Assembly (NCBI RefSeq): GCF_964036595.1
Contig: NZ_OZ038523.1
Span: 1,666,001-1,730,000, forward strand
Length of the DNA stretch: 64,000 nt
Source of the DNA: Tenacibaculum sp. 190524A05c
GTDB lineage: Bacteria > Bacteroidota > Bacteroidia > Flavobacteriales > Flavobacteriaceae
Direction of reading: 5' to 3'
The notes beneath the pieces are model-generated. The model was not told where the DNA came from and searched no databases. It saw only the letters and a program-made list of their open reading frames with translations. The position numbers and the translations under genes are program-made. Numbering within the stretch: position 1 is the stretch's first letter; the number at the start of each line of letters is the position of its first letter. Shown here in pieces: positions 45,602-54,223 of this stretch.

Positions 45602-46288
45602 ATGAAAAAATTACTTTTATTAAGTTTTGTTGTTACCTCATTTGCCTTAAATGCACAAGATTGGGATTTTGAAAAACCTGATTATGATAAAATCGAAAAA
45701 AACATCAAAGAAAAAGATTCAAATCTATTTTATGAATTGTTAATGAAGCGATATAAAGAAGCCGATTCAACAATGACTTTAAAAGAAAAAAGACATCTGT
45801 ACTACGGTTATCAATTTGATGAAAAATATTCTCCCTATTCAACATCTGATTTTAGTGATAGCTTAAGAGTTGTGTTAAATAAAAAATCTTTAGATAGTTT
45901 AGATTATACTAACATAGTAACATTTACTAATAAAATTCTGGAAGAAAATCCTTTTGATTTAAGAGCTATCAACTATCAATTATTCGCATTGGAGAAAAAA
46001 GGAGATACAGCATCTTTTAATAAAAAAGTAATCCAACTTTATATTATTGTTGATTCCTTATTAAGCTCAGGAACTGGTAAGACTAAAGAAGATTCTTTTT
46101 ATGTCATTTATACTTCTCATGAATATGATTTATTGAGCATTTTAGGTTTTAAATTTGGAGGAAGCCAAAGTTTAATAGAGCATTACGACTATTTAACTCT
46201 CGAAAAAAACGAAGCTAATATTGAAGGATTATACTTTGATGTTAGTCCTTGTTTAGCCTCAATGTCCAAAATGTTTAAAGAAAAATAA
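45602..46288 (+). CDS. exported DUF4919-like protein
   Basis: 228 residues with signal peptide MKKLLLLSFVVTSFALNAQ. DWDFEKPDYDKIEKNIKEKD, RHLYYGYQFDEKYSPY and NPFDLRAINYQLFALEKKGD follow, resembling DUF4919 lipoproteins of Bacteroidota. The start at 45602 gives the signal peptide; the longer frame adds 16 residues. Function unknown. Confidence 0.75.
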   Translation: MKKLLLLSFVVTSFALNAQDWDFEKPDYDKIEKNIKEKDSNLFYELLMKRYKEADSTMTLKEKRHLYYGYQFDEKYSPYSTSDFSDSLRVVLNKKSLDSLDYTNIVTFTNKILEENPFDLRAINYQLFALEKKGDTASFNKKVIQLYIIVDSLLSSGTGKTKEDSFYVIYTSHEYDLLSILGFKFGGSQSLIEHYDYLTLEKNEANIEGLYFDVSPCLASMSKMFKEK

Positions 46289-46399
46289 ATTACTCACTCT
46301 GAGTATTATCAATCAAAGAAATTTCTCTTTGAATTAAATTTGAATTCATTGTAGTAATGGTTAATATTGTTATCAACCTTCTAGATTGAATTGATTTTA

Positions 46400-46903
46400 A
46401 TGGACATTACTTTTCAAAAAATACAAATCCAAGATCTTAATTTGGTCTTGGAACTTTTTAAGACCGCAGCAGAGAAAATTGCTAAAAAAAATGTAGATCA
46501 TTGGCAATACTGGAAAAATCCACCAGAAGAAAAAATTAAGTGGGTAAAAAGCGGTATTGAAAATGATGAGTTTTACTTTATCAACGATTTAAATAATTAT
46601 AACATTGGTATGGTACGAATTTTGCGCGAAGATGAATTGTATTGGGGAAAACAAAATATAAAAGCTAAATACGTTCATTCACTGGTTATTAAAGAAGAGT
46701 TTAATGGTAAGGGAATTGGGAAAATAGTATTAGATGAAGTTGAGAAAAATGCAAAAGAAAATGGTTGTGTATATCTACGATTAGATGCAGTTGCAAAGAA
46801 TACTAAACTATGTGAGTATTACGAAAATTTAGGTTTTATAAAAGTTGGAATAAAAGAAATGCCTCAATCCATAAACAACTTGTATCAAAAGAAGATTTTA
46901 TAA
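46400..46903 (+). CDS. GNAT family N-acetyltransferase
   Basis: 167 residues (ATG at 46400 preferred over a TTG at 46391). Acetyl-CoA site is VHSLVIKEEFNGKGIGKIVL near 94-114, followed by GCVYLRLDAVAKNTKLCEYY and ENLGFIKVG, the standard GNAT order. Substrate unknown. 13 bases ahead of a lipoprotein gene. Confidence 0.88.
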   Translation: MDITFQKIQIQDLNLVLELFKTAAEKIAKKNVDHWQYWKNPPEEKIKWVKSGIENDEFYFINDLNNYNIGMVRILREDELYWGKQNIKAKYVHSLVIKEEFNGKGIGKIVLDEVEKNAKENGCVYLRLDAVAKNTKLCEYYENLGFIKVGIKEMPQSINNLYQKKIL

Positions 46904-46916
46904 AAACCAAATTACA

Positions 46917-47606
46917 ATGAAAAACTCAATACTACTGCTACTACTTTCTCTATTATTCGTGAATTGTAAAACAGAAAATACCATTGAAGGATTATGGATT
47001 GTTGAATCCGTAAAATCTGGTGAACACGAAGTTACTCCAAATGCAAGATGGATGAAATTTAATAATGATTTCACTCAAACATCAGGGAACGGTTGGTTTC
47101 AACATTCTGTAGGAACTTGGAATCTAAATAAAGACACCAACGAATTGTCTATGGTAAATACCAATGGAATTAAGGATGCTAATGAACCGTTTGTAATTAC
47201 AATTGATGGTGAAAAAATGACCTGGAATAGAACAGAAGATGGTCAACCTCTTACTGTTTCATTAAAAAGAACCGATAAATTACCTACTACATATGGTGAC
47301 CAAGTTCTAGGTTTATGGAAACTAAACAATTCTAAAGGAAAAGGAAATTTCTTTGAAAATATTAATGGTGTTTTATTTCTAAAATGGGATAGACGATTTA
47401 GTATTCGTTCAAGTTTGGGAAGGTTTAGCGGTGTTTACAATGTACATGGACATAAATCTGAAATAGAACTAATTCCTTATGGTAAAGATTTGAAAAGAAG
47501 TTTTTGGAAAGTAGATTTTAAAGAAAATCAAATCGATTTAACCTTACTCAATTCAGATAGTATGGTGACTAGATCATTTGTTAGAATTCATGAATTCCCC
47601 AATTAA
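46917..47606 (+). CDS. lipoprotein with two lipocalin-like halves, unknown
   Basis: 229 residues. MKNSILLLLLSLLFVNCKTE carries a lipobox Cys17. Two similar halves start IEGLWIVES and VLGLWKLNNS (about residues 24 and 131), each followed by a MxF/FLKWDR pattern and ending in a TWNR/RSF strand, which suggests an internal duplication of a small beta-barrel. Lipocalin-like or DUF4488-like. Confidence 0.68.
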   Translation: MKNSILLLLLSLLFVNCKTENTIEGLWIVESVKSGEHEVTPNARWMKFNNDFTQTSGNGWFQHSVGTWNLNKDTNELSMVNTNGIKDANEPFVITIDGEKMTWNRTEDGQPLTVSLKRTDKLPTTYGDQVLGLWKLNNSKGKGNFFENINGVLFLKWDRRFSIRSSLGRFSGVYNVHGHKSEIELIPYGKDLKRSFWKVDFKENQIDLTLLNSDSMVTRSFVRIHEFPN

Positions 47607-47650
47607 TCACAACATTTTTTTTACTAGGTTCAGTATACTACAATAAAACA

Positions 47651-47684
47651 AAAAACGGTTTAAGTTTCATCTTAAACCGTTTTT
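47651..47684. terminator. bidirectional terminator between convergent genes
   Basis: AAAAACGGTTTAAG / CTTAAACCGTTTTT stem, 6-base loop. It has A-runs on one side and T-runs on the other, so it can serve both the lipoprotein gene and the royal-jelly-type gene. Confidence 0.85.
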
Positions 47685-47699
47685 GTTACTATACTCTAT

Positions 47700-48785
47700 T
47701 TAAAGTTTAATCTTTTTTATATAATATGGTTTTTGTCCTAAATCCTCGGCTCCTGTAAAAGCCGGAGCTTTATAAAGTTGATTTATTACTATATATAACC
47801 AACCATCATTACTTACAGCAACATTATCAGCCCAATCAATAGATGCATCTCTTATTAAAGGCTTTAGCTCGCCCGATGCTGTTAGAATATCAATTCCATG
47901 TTCTTGTAAATTAGTAAAGTAGTGATTACCTTTTGAATCTGTTGCAGCACCATCTGAAATAGGCTTTTTTCCTACTACTTGAATTGCTTCTGAAATTTCT
48001 TCATCCTCTTTTCCTTCTCTAAACAATTCAGCTGAGACACTGTACCATTTGGTTCCATTCATAGCTCCATAAAAAAGTGTATTTCTATCGTTACTCATTG
48101 TAATTGGATTAACAGCAACTCGTGCAGGTGCCCCACCGAAATTGATAACATTATTATTAATAATCATATCAATATCTTCTGATTGAACAGATTCGTGAGC
48201 AAAACGTCTTACAGTTTTATTTTTTGTATCAACAGCTAAAATTCCAGGATTAGCAATATCTGCAAGATAAACCCAACCATTTTTTTCGTCAACAGCTAAA
48301 TCTTGAATAAAACTTCCTTTTGGTGTAATACCCTCAGGAAAATCAAATCTAAAAATTTCTTTTCTTGACGAAATATCAAAAGCAAATAAGCGCGTCATTC
48401 CCAAATTCTGACCCATATCAATTATCCATAAGACATTATTTTTATCAATTCGAATTCCTAAAGGAGTATCAATCTTACTATCATTAGCTTCTCCTCCATT
48501 TTTCTGATAATCTTCATTTGGAAATGGGTGTTTAGAATTATCAACTATTTCTAATAATTGAAATGAAGAATTATCAAGTGGATGCATGGTAGTAAATATT
48601 CTTCCATCACTACTTACAGCAACATTTCCAGGACGACTCTCAAATTCTGCAACTATTTGTAAAATGTTATCACTCTTTTCAACACTTTGATCTTTATTCG
48701 TTATAGCGTTTTTCTCTTTTTTATCGGGTGATTTGCACATGAAAATGGTTAGCGCAAATACAACAATTGTAATTAGGTTTTTCAT
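47700..48785 (-). CDS. major royal jelly/yellow-family (L-dopachrome tautomerase-related) lipoprotein
   Basis: 361 residues. Lipobox in ALTIFMCKSPD (Cys17). MRJP/yellow propeller features are SSDGRIFTTMHPLDNS near 60, TPLGIRIDKNNVLWIIDMG near 112, and SFIQDLAVDEKNGWVYLADI near 157. Bacterial members are periplasmic propellers of unknown substrate. Its 214-base upstream spacer is divergent with the hydrolase gene and shows no motif I can name. Confidence 0.83.
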   Translation of the reverse strand: MKNLITIVVFALTIFMCKSPDKKEKNAITNKDQSVEKSDNILQIVAEFESRPGNVAVSSDGRIFTTMHPLDNSSFQLLEIVDNSKHPFPNEDYQKNGGEANDSKIDTPLGIRIDKNNVLWIIDMGQNLGMTRLFAFDISSRKEIFRFDFPEGITPKGSFIQDLAVDEKNGWVYLADIANPGILAVDTKNKTVRRFAHESVQSEDIDMIINNNVINFGGAPARVAVNPITMSNDRNTLFYGAMNGTKWYSVSAELFREGKEDEEISEAIQVVGKKPISDGAATDSKGNHYFTNLQEHGIDILTASGELKPLIRDASIDWADNVAVSNDGWLYIVINQLYKAPAFTGAEDLGQKPYYIKKIKL

Positions 48786-48999
48786 TTTTAAATTGTTTTA
48801 AATAATTTCATCAATAGCCATTATTTACTTAATTCTTAATAACTATAAAAAATATAGTTACAAAATTAAATATAGTAATCAAGGTCTGCAATAACGGTCA
48901 TAAATGATAGTACAATTAATATCCTGTTTTAGTTTTTAAAAATAAAAATGTAACATTTTTTAATTGTTGCATCTAAAGGAAAACTAAAACATAGAAATC

Positions 49000-49845
49000 A
49001 TGAAAAATATCATTTACATTCTAACTTTCTTTTTAATTACTTCTGTACAAGCACAAAAAGAAAACCAACCAATTTATGCCCAAGTTTCAGGAAAAGGAAA
49101 ACCAATTCTTTTACTTCCCGGATTTACTGTTCCTGGAGATAGTTGGCAACCGATTGTAAAAGAACTTGAAGCAAATTACGAATGTCATGTAATTACTTTA
49201 GCTGGATTTGGTGGAAAAAAAGCTATAGAGTTTCCTTGGTTGCCAAAAGTTAACGAAGCATTAGAAAATTATATTTCTAAGAATAACTTAAAAGACATTA
49301 CTGTTATTGGTCATAGTTTAGGTGGAACAATTGCAGCTTGGCTTGCTAGTAGAGAAAAAAATGATATCGAAAAAATTATTTTAGTTGATGCTTTGCCTGC
49401 CGCTGGTGCTCTAATGATTCCGAATTACAATCCTGATTATTTAGTATATGAAAGTCCGTTTAACAAACAACAATTGAATATGAATTCTAAAGACTTTGAA
49501 AACTTAGCCAATTCAATGTCTAAAGGAATGAGTTTGAATAAAGATGCTCAAAATAATATCAAAAAATGGATGCTTCAAGCAGATCGTAAAACCTACGTGT
49601 ATGGTTATACTGATTACTTAAAATTCGATACTCGTGAAAACCTGAAAAATATAAAAATACCGGTTACATTATTAGCTGCAGAGAAACCTTATGGAAAAGA
49701 TATGGTAAAACAAACTTATGACAAGCAATATAAAAACTTAGCTAATTACGATTTTTTAATAGCTGAAAATTCTGCTCACTTTATAATGTTTGATCAACCA
49801 GAATGGTTCTTAAAACAAATTAAAAAAAGTTTAGCTTTGAAATAA
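49000..49845 (+). CDS. exported alpha/beta hydrolase
   Basis: 281 residues. Signal peptide MKNIIYILTFFLITSVQAQ. The oxyanion motif ILLLPGFTVPGDSW is near 38-51, the nucleophile elbow IGHSLGG (Ser near 102) and the catalytic His in ENSAHFIMFDQP near 263. The stop abuts the ATG of the ECF sigma gene (TAA-ATG), so the two are co-transcribed. Confidence 0.85.
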   Translation: MKNIIYILTFFLITSVQAQKENQPIYAQVSGKGKPILLLPGFTVPGDSWQPIVKELEANYECHVITLAGFGGKKAIEFPWLPKVNEALENYISKNNLKDITVIGHSLGGTIAAWLASREKNDIEKIILVDALPAAGALMIPNYNPDYLVYESPFNKQQLNMNSKDFENLANSMSKGMSLNKDAQNNIKKWMLQADRKTYVYGYTDYLKFDTRENLKNIKIPVTLLAAEKPYGKDMVKQTYDKQYKNLANYDFLIAENSAHFIMFDQPEWFLKQIKKSLALK

Positions 49846-50340
49846 ATGAATATAGAAAATCAATTTACAGAGTTATATAATACCTATGCGCCAAAAGTAT
49901 ACAAGCTTTGTTTAGGCTATGCATCTGGAGTAGATGAAATCGCAAAGGAATGGCAACAGGAAACCTTTATAAAAGTTTGGAAACATAGAAATTCATTTAA
50001 AGGAGATGCCTCTATTAGCACTTGGATTTATAGAATTGCCATTAATATATGTTTGGGTGATTTAAGAAAATCTAAAAGAAAGTTTCAGCCAATCAATGAG
50101 AGTATCTTAACTACTCCGATGGATTCAAATTCTGAAACCTCAACTGATAAGGATATACAAAAGATGTATAGCTGTATTGATCAGTTAACTAAAAACAATA
50201 AGACATTAATTTTATTAGAATTAGAAGAAATTCCTCAAGCAACTATTGCAGAAACTACTGGAATCTCTCATGGTGCTTTACGAACACGATTATCAAGAAT
50301 CAGAAAAGCACTTTTAAAATGTATCACCAATGGAAAATGA
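49846..50340 (+). CDS. ECF-type RNA polymerase sigma factor
   Basis: 164 residues. Region 2 contains EWQQETFIKVWKHRNSFKGD near 36-55 with STWIYRIAINICLGDLRKSK. Region 4 contains EIPQATIAETTGISHGALRT, ending RLSRIRKALLKC. Short ECF build with no C-terminal extension. The gene after it, overlapping by 11 bases, encodes a membrane protein that may be its anti-sigma partner. Confidence 0.9.
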   Translation: MNIENQFTELYNTYAPKVYKLCLGYASGVDEIAKEWQQETFIKVWKHRNSFKGDASISTWIYRIAINICLGDLRKSKRKFQPINESILTTPMDSNSETSTDKDIQKMYSCIDQLTKNNKTLILLELEEIPQATIAETTGISHGALRTRLSRIRKALLKCITNGK

Positions 50341-50875
50341 TAAATTAAATCAACTTTGGAAAAGTCAAAAAGATAATTCCAATACTAATACGCCAGAAAA
50401 CATAATTAAACTCGCACAAAAACAACGTAACGGACAGTTTTTATCTATAACTATTTTATCAATTACGGTTATAATTTTAATCGTATATACGATTTACTGT
50501 TCGGTTTATGAATGGAATAATTTTACAATAGGATTATTGTTAATGATAGGGAGTTTAGTTTTTAGAATAGTCTTAGAAACTATTTCACTGTACCGCAAAG
50601 AACAACAGCTCATTGCATTAGATAGTAAAGAATTTCAAAAATATTTAGGAAAACATTTTAAGCTAAGGAAGATTATAAATTATGTGGTTACTCCAATCTG
50701 TTTTATTATTTACACTTATGGTTTTACTAAGCTTCTACCCTATTTTAAACAAGAGTTCTCAGAAGGATTTTATACTTATATTTTAATTTCAGGTTTTCTA
50801 TCGATATTGATAATTGCCATAATTGTAGCTTTCAGTATTCGAAGAGAAAATAAATTTTATGAAGAATTAAAATAA
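50330..50875 (+). CDS. membrane protein coupled to ECF sigma (putative anti-sigma)
   Basis: 181 residues. N-terminal soluble MENDKLNQLWKSQK and about four hydrophobic segments. The overlap of 11 bases with the sigma gene and the short cytoplasmic helix with LWKSQ are common for Bacteroidota membrane partners of ECF factors. No classical ZAS zinc motif (HxxxCxxC) is present, so anti-sigma activity is inferred from position only. Confidence 0.65.
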   Translation: MENDKLNQLWKSQKDNSNTNTPENIIKLAQKQRNGQFLSITILSITVIILIVYTIYCSVYEWNNFTIGLLLMIGSLVFRIVLETISLYRKEQQLIALDSKEFQKYLGKHFKLRKIINYVVTPICFIIYTYGFTKLLPYFKQEFSEGFYTYILISGFLSILIIAIIVAFSIRRENKFYEELK

Positions 50876-50884
50876 TACTAGTTA

Positions 50885-50922
50885 AAGTGTCTTTGTTATA
50901 AAAATAAAGACACTTCTATTTT
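50885..50922. terminator. bidirectional terminator between convergent genes
   Basis: AAGTGTCTTT / AAAGACACTT stem with an 11-base loop and A/T-rich tails on both sides. Confidence 0.8.
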
Positions 50923-51704
50923 TAATTAAATTTTATCTCGTGGAGATGTAAACCAGAAGCTGGCGCGATTGACTTTAAAAAGGTAATATCTGAATTACCA
51001 TCTAAACTTTCTTTAATAAAATCTAAATCATAATTCCCTTTTCCTACCTCTGCTAACGCTCCCATAATTAAGCGAATCTGATTACGCAGAAATCCATGTC
51101 CTTTAATAATTAGCACGTAACTTTTTTTAGGAAAAAAAGATGCAGTTAATTCTGTATTTTCAACGATTTCACAACTATCAATAGTACGTTCAACTTTGGT
51201 CTCCGCTGATGGTTTTGTACAATAATGTTTAAAATTATGAAAGCCTTCAAATAATTTAGCTGCCTCTTTCATCAATTCGATATTTAATGTTTGTAAATAT
51301 CCTACTAAAAACGGTGCACAATACGGATGGTTCTTTTCTCCATGAGAAAAGTAGTACCGATACTCTTTAATTTTTGGATGTTGAATAATATTAAACTTTT
51401 CATCAGTTAACTCCTGAATTTCTAAAACCCGAATATCCGATGGAGAATTAATATTAAAACTTTTAATAAAACTACTTCCTTCTATTTTTTCATCAATAAA
51501 TAATTGGTACGTATAATCTGTAGAAGAAACCTTTGCATCTGTTCTTCCTACTCCGATAGTTTTAAATCGAATTCCTTTACAAACAAACTTTAAGGTTTTG
51601 TCTAACGCCCAATGAACGGTTTTTAAGTTGGGTTGTTTTTGCCAACCATGAAACCTAAAACCCAGATATTGAAATTTAACTAAATAAGAATGATTATAGT
51701 TCAT
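50922..51704 (-). CDS. divergent TruA-like tRNA pseudouridine synthase
   Basis: 260 residues, TruA fold. The N-terminal FQYLGFRFHGWQKQP matches TruA, and the catalytic Asp lies in VGRTDAKVSS. In standard TruA this motif reads GRTDAGVHA/GRTDTGVHA, so the Gly-Val-His after the Asp is replaced here. KEYRYYF and the FLRNQIRLIMGAL helix are retained. It may modify U38-U40 of tRNA, or be a second paralog with another RNA target. Confidence 0.78.
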   Translation of the reverse strand: MNYNHSYLVKFQYLGFRFHGWQKQPNLKTVHWALDKTLKFVCKGIRFKTIGVGRTDAKVSSTDYTYQLFIDEKIEGSSFIKSFNINSPSDIRVLEIQELTDEKFNIIQHPKIKEYRYYFSHGEKNHPYCAPFLVGYLQTLNIELMKEAAKLFEGFHNFKHYCTKPSAETKVERTIDSCEIVENTELTASFFPKKSYVLIIKGHGFLRNQIRLIMGALAEVGKGNYDLDFIKESLDGNSDITFLKSIAPASGLHLHEIKFN

Positions 51705-51886
51705 ACTGCAAATCTAACAAACTTAAATCGCTATAAATACATAAAAATCACTATTCCAAAATTAGAATATTATAAAATAAACACTTCATTTTTATCATAG
51801 TCGTAAACTTTACAAACTATAAGGTTTTAGTAAAAACTATTCTGTAATTTCACAGCAATAACATTCATTTTTTAGACCATAATTTC

Positions 51887-53047
51887 ATGAAAAACAGAAA
51901 ATTATTAATGATTCCTGGACCAATTGAAGTTGATCCTTCAGTATTAAGAGCCATGGGAGAAGTTACTACGAGTCATGTTGCTCCAAACTTTATAGAAAGT
52001 TTTGGAAACTCAATTGAATTAATGCGAAAAATTTGGTTAGCACCTAACGGACAACCATTTATTGTTGCGGGAAGTGGAACATTGGCAATGGATATGGCCG
52101 TAAGTAATTTACTTGAACCAGGAGATAATGCATTAGTAATTTCTACAGGATATTTTGGAGAACGTTATAAAAATATTTTAGCAACTTATGGAGCTAACGT
52201 AACTGTTTTACAAGCTGAAATTGGAGAGATTGTTTCTTTAAATAAAATTGAAGAAGAACTATCATCTAAAAATTACAAGTTAGTTACGATTACTCATGTT
52301 GATACTTCAACTGGTGTATTAACCGATCCTAAATCTGTTGCAGATATTGCAAAAAAATATAATACACTAACTGTGTTAGATGGTGTATGCGCAACTGCTG
52401 GTGAAAGAACTCCACAAGAAACTTGGGGAATTGATGTTGTGTTAACGGGTTCTCAAAAGGCAATTGGAGTTCCTCCAGGTTTAGCTTTATTAGTAGTTTC
52501 TGAAAAAGCTATGACGGTTTGGAAAAATAGAAAAACTCCGGTACAAAATTATTATGGAAGCTTTACCAATTGGCTACCAATTATGGAAGCTTATGAAGAA
52601 AGACGTCCTTCATATTTTGGAACACCTCCAGTAAATTTAATTCGCGCATTAGAAGTTAGTTTGAACCTCATAAATACTGAAGGAATTGAACATAGAGTTG
52701 AATCTCATCTTATATATGCGAAAGCATTTAGAAAAGCTATTCAAAAAATTGGTTTACAATTAGTTCCAAAAAGAGAAGAAATCGCCGCAAATACCATGAG
52801 TGCAATTTTTTATCCAGAAGGAATCGATGGAAACCAATTTAGAAAAGATATTAGTGAGTACGGTGTAATTTTAGCTGGTGGTTTGCATTCAGAAATAAAA
52901 ACTCAATATTTTAGAGTTGGACATATGGGCGCGATTAACAAAAGTGATATTGTTGCTACACTTAGTGCTATTGAATTTGCTCTTGCCAAACAAAACTACT
53001 CGTTTACTCTTGGAGAAAGTATAGGAACTTTCTTAGAAAATTTATAA
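51887..53047 (+). CDS. alanine-glyoxylate/serine-type aminotransferase (class V, PLP)
   Basis: 386 residues, PLP-dependent fold type I. MIPGPIEVDPSVLRAMG opens the family pattern, VAGSGTLAMDMAVSN binds the phosphate, DGVCATAGE is the aspartate strand and LTGSQKAIGVPPGLALL carries the Schiff-base lysine near 195. Transfers the amino group between alanine or serine and glyoxylate; donor not determined. The last 6 bases overlap the end of ackA, the convergent neighbour. Confidence 0.85.
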   Translation: MKNRKLLMIPGPIEVDPSVLRAMGEVTTSHVAPNFIESFGNSIELMRKIWLAPNGQPFIVAGSGTLAMDMAVSNLLEPGDNALVISTGYFGERYKNILATYGANVTVLQAEIGEIVSLNKIEEELSSKNYKLVTITHVDTSTGVLTDPKSVADIAKKYNTLTVLDGVCATAGERTPQETWGIDVVLTGSQKAIGVPPGLALLVVSEKAMTVWKNRKTPVQNYYGSFTNWLPIMEAYEERRPSYFGTPPVNLIRALEVSLNLINTEGIEHRVESHLIYAKAFRKAIQKIGLQLVPKREEIAANTMSAIFYPEGIDGNQFRKDISEYGVILAGGLHSEIKTQYFRVGHMGAINKSDIVATLSAIEFALAKQNYSFTLGESIGTFLENL

Positions 53048-54220
53048 AGCAAAAGCCTGCTTTGCAATTTCTAATTCTTCATTAGTTGGAATCACCAATA
53101 GTTTTACTTTAGAATTTTCTGTGTGAATTTCTGTTAATTCTTTAGCTCTAATACTATTTTTATTTGTGTCGATTTCTATTCCAAAGAACTCTAAATCTTC
53201 ACAAACTTTCTCTCTAACTAATGAAGAGTTTTCGCCTATACCAGCTGTAAAAACAATGGCATCAACTCCATTCATTGCAGCAATGTATGATCCAATATAT
53301 TTTTTAATTCGGTAGGTATTAATATCTAAAGCTAACTGGCAATCTTTATTTCCTTTAGATGCTTCAGCTTCAATATCACGTAAATCGCTATATCCAGTTA
53401 ATCCGAACATTCCGCTTTCTTTTTGCAGCAACGTATTTACCTCGTCTATTTTATATCCTAAAGAATTTACTAAGTAAAAAATCAGCGTATGATCAATATC
53501 TCCACTTCTTGTTCCCATCACTAAACCAGTAACTGGACCAAACCCTAAACTATGGTCAATACTTTTACCGTTTTGAACTGCAGAAATACTACATCCATTT
53601 CCTAAATGCACCGTAACAATTTTAGATTCATTTTTTCCTAAATATTCGATGGCCTTTTCAGAAACATATTTGTGACTCGTTCCGTGAAATCCATATAAAC
53701 GAATTTTACTTTCAGTTACAAACTTTTTAGGAATTGCATACGTATATGCTTTCTCTGGAATACTTTGATGAAATGCAGTATCGAAAACGGCAACTTGTTT
53801 CGCTTTAGTAAATATCGCTTCAGCAACTTTAATTCCTTCTAGATTTGCCGGATTATGCTGAGGAGCCAAAGAAAATAAATCTTCGATTTTACTTTTTACT
53901 TCTTCCGAAACTTCAGTTGTGCTTGTGAAAGAACTTCCTCCGTGTACAACTCTATGACCTACAATTTCAATTTCATCAGTAGAAGAAATCACACCAATCT
54001 TTTCATCTAAAAGTAAAGCAACCACTTTTTCTAAACCAACTCTATGATTTTCAATTTTTATATGTTCAGTAACATCATCATTTGCTGATTCATAATGAAC
54101 TGCTCCTTCTTCTAAACCAATTCGTTCAATCAAACCAGAACAAATTACTTTTTCTTCTGGCATTGTAAATAATTGATATTTTATAGATGAACTTCCTGAA
54201 TTTAAAACTAATACTTTCAT
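53042..54220 (-). CDS. ackA: acetate kinase
   Basis: 392 residues. Converts acetyl-phosphate plus ADP to acetate and ATP, reversibly. VLNSGSSSIKYQLF at the N-terminus and ATP-binding TVHLGNGCSISA near 203, MGTRSGDIDHTL near 236, GIGENS near 323. Stop overlaps the convergent aminotransferase by 6 bases. Its start is 3 bases after the pta stop, so pta-ackA is an operon. Confidence 0.95.
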   Translation of the reverse strand: MKVLVLNSGSSSIKYQLFTMPEEKVICSGLIERIGLEEGAVHYESANDDVTEHIKIENHRVGLEKVVALLLDEKIGVISSTDEIEIVGHRVVHGGSSFTSTTEVSEEVKSKIEDLFSLAPQHNPANLEGIKVAEAIFTKAKQVAVFDTAFHQSIPEKAYTYAIPKKFVTESKIRLYGFHGTSHKYVSEKAIEYLGKNESKIVTVHLGNGCSISAVQNGKSIDHSLGFGPVTGLVMGTRSGDIDHTLIFYLVNSLGYKIDEVNTLLQKESGMFGLTGYSDLRDIEAEASKGNKDCQLALDINTYRIKKYIGSYIAAMNGVDAIVFTAGIGENSSLVREKVCEDLEFFGIEIDTNKNSIRAKELTEIHTENSKVKLLVIPTNEELEIAKQAFAL

Positions 54221-54223
54221 ATA

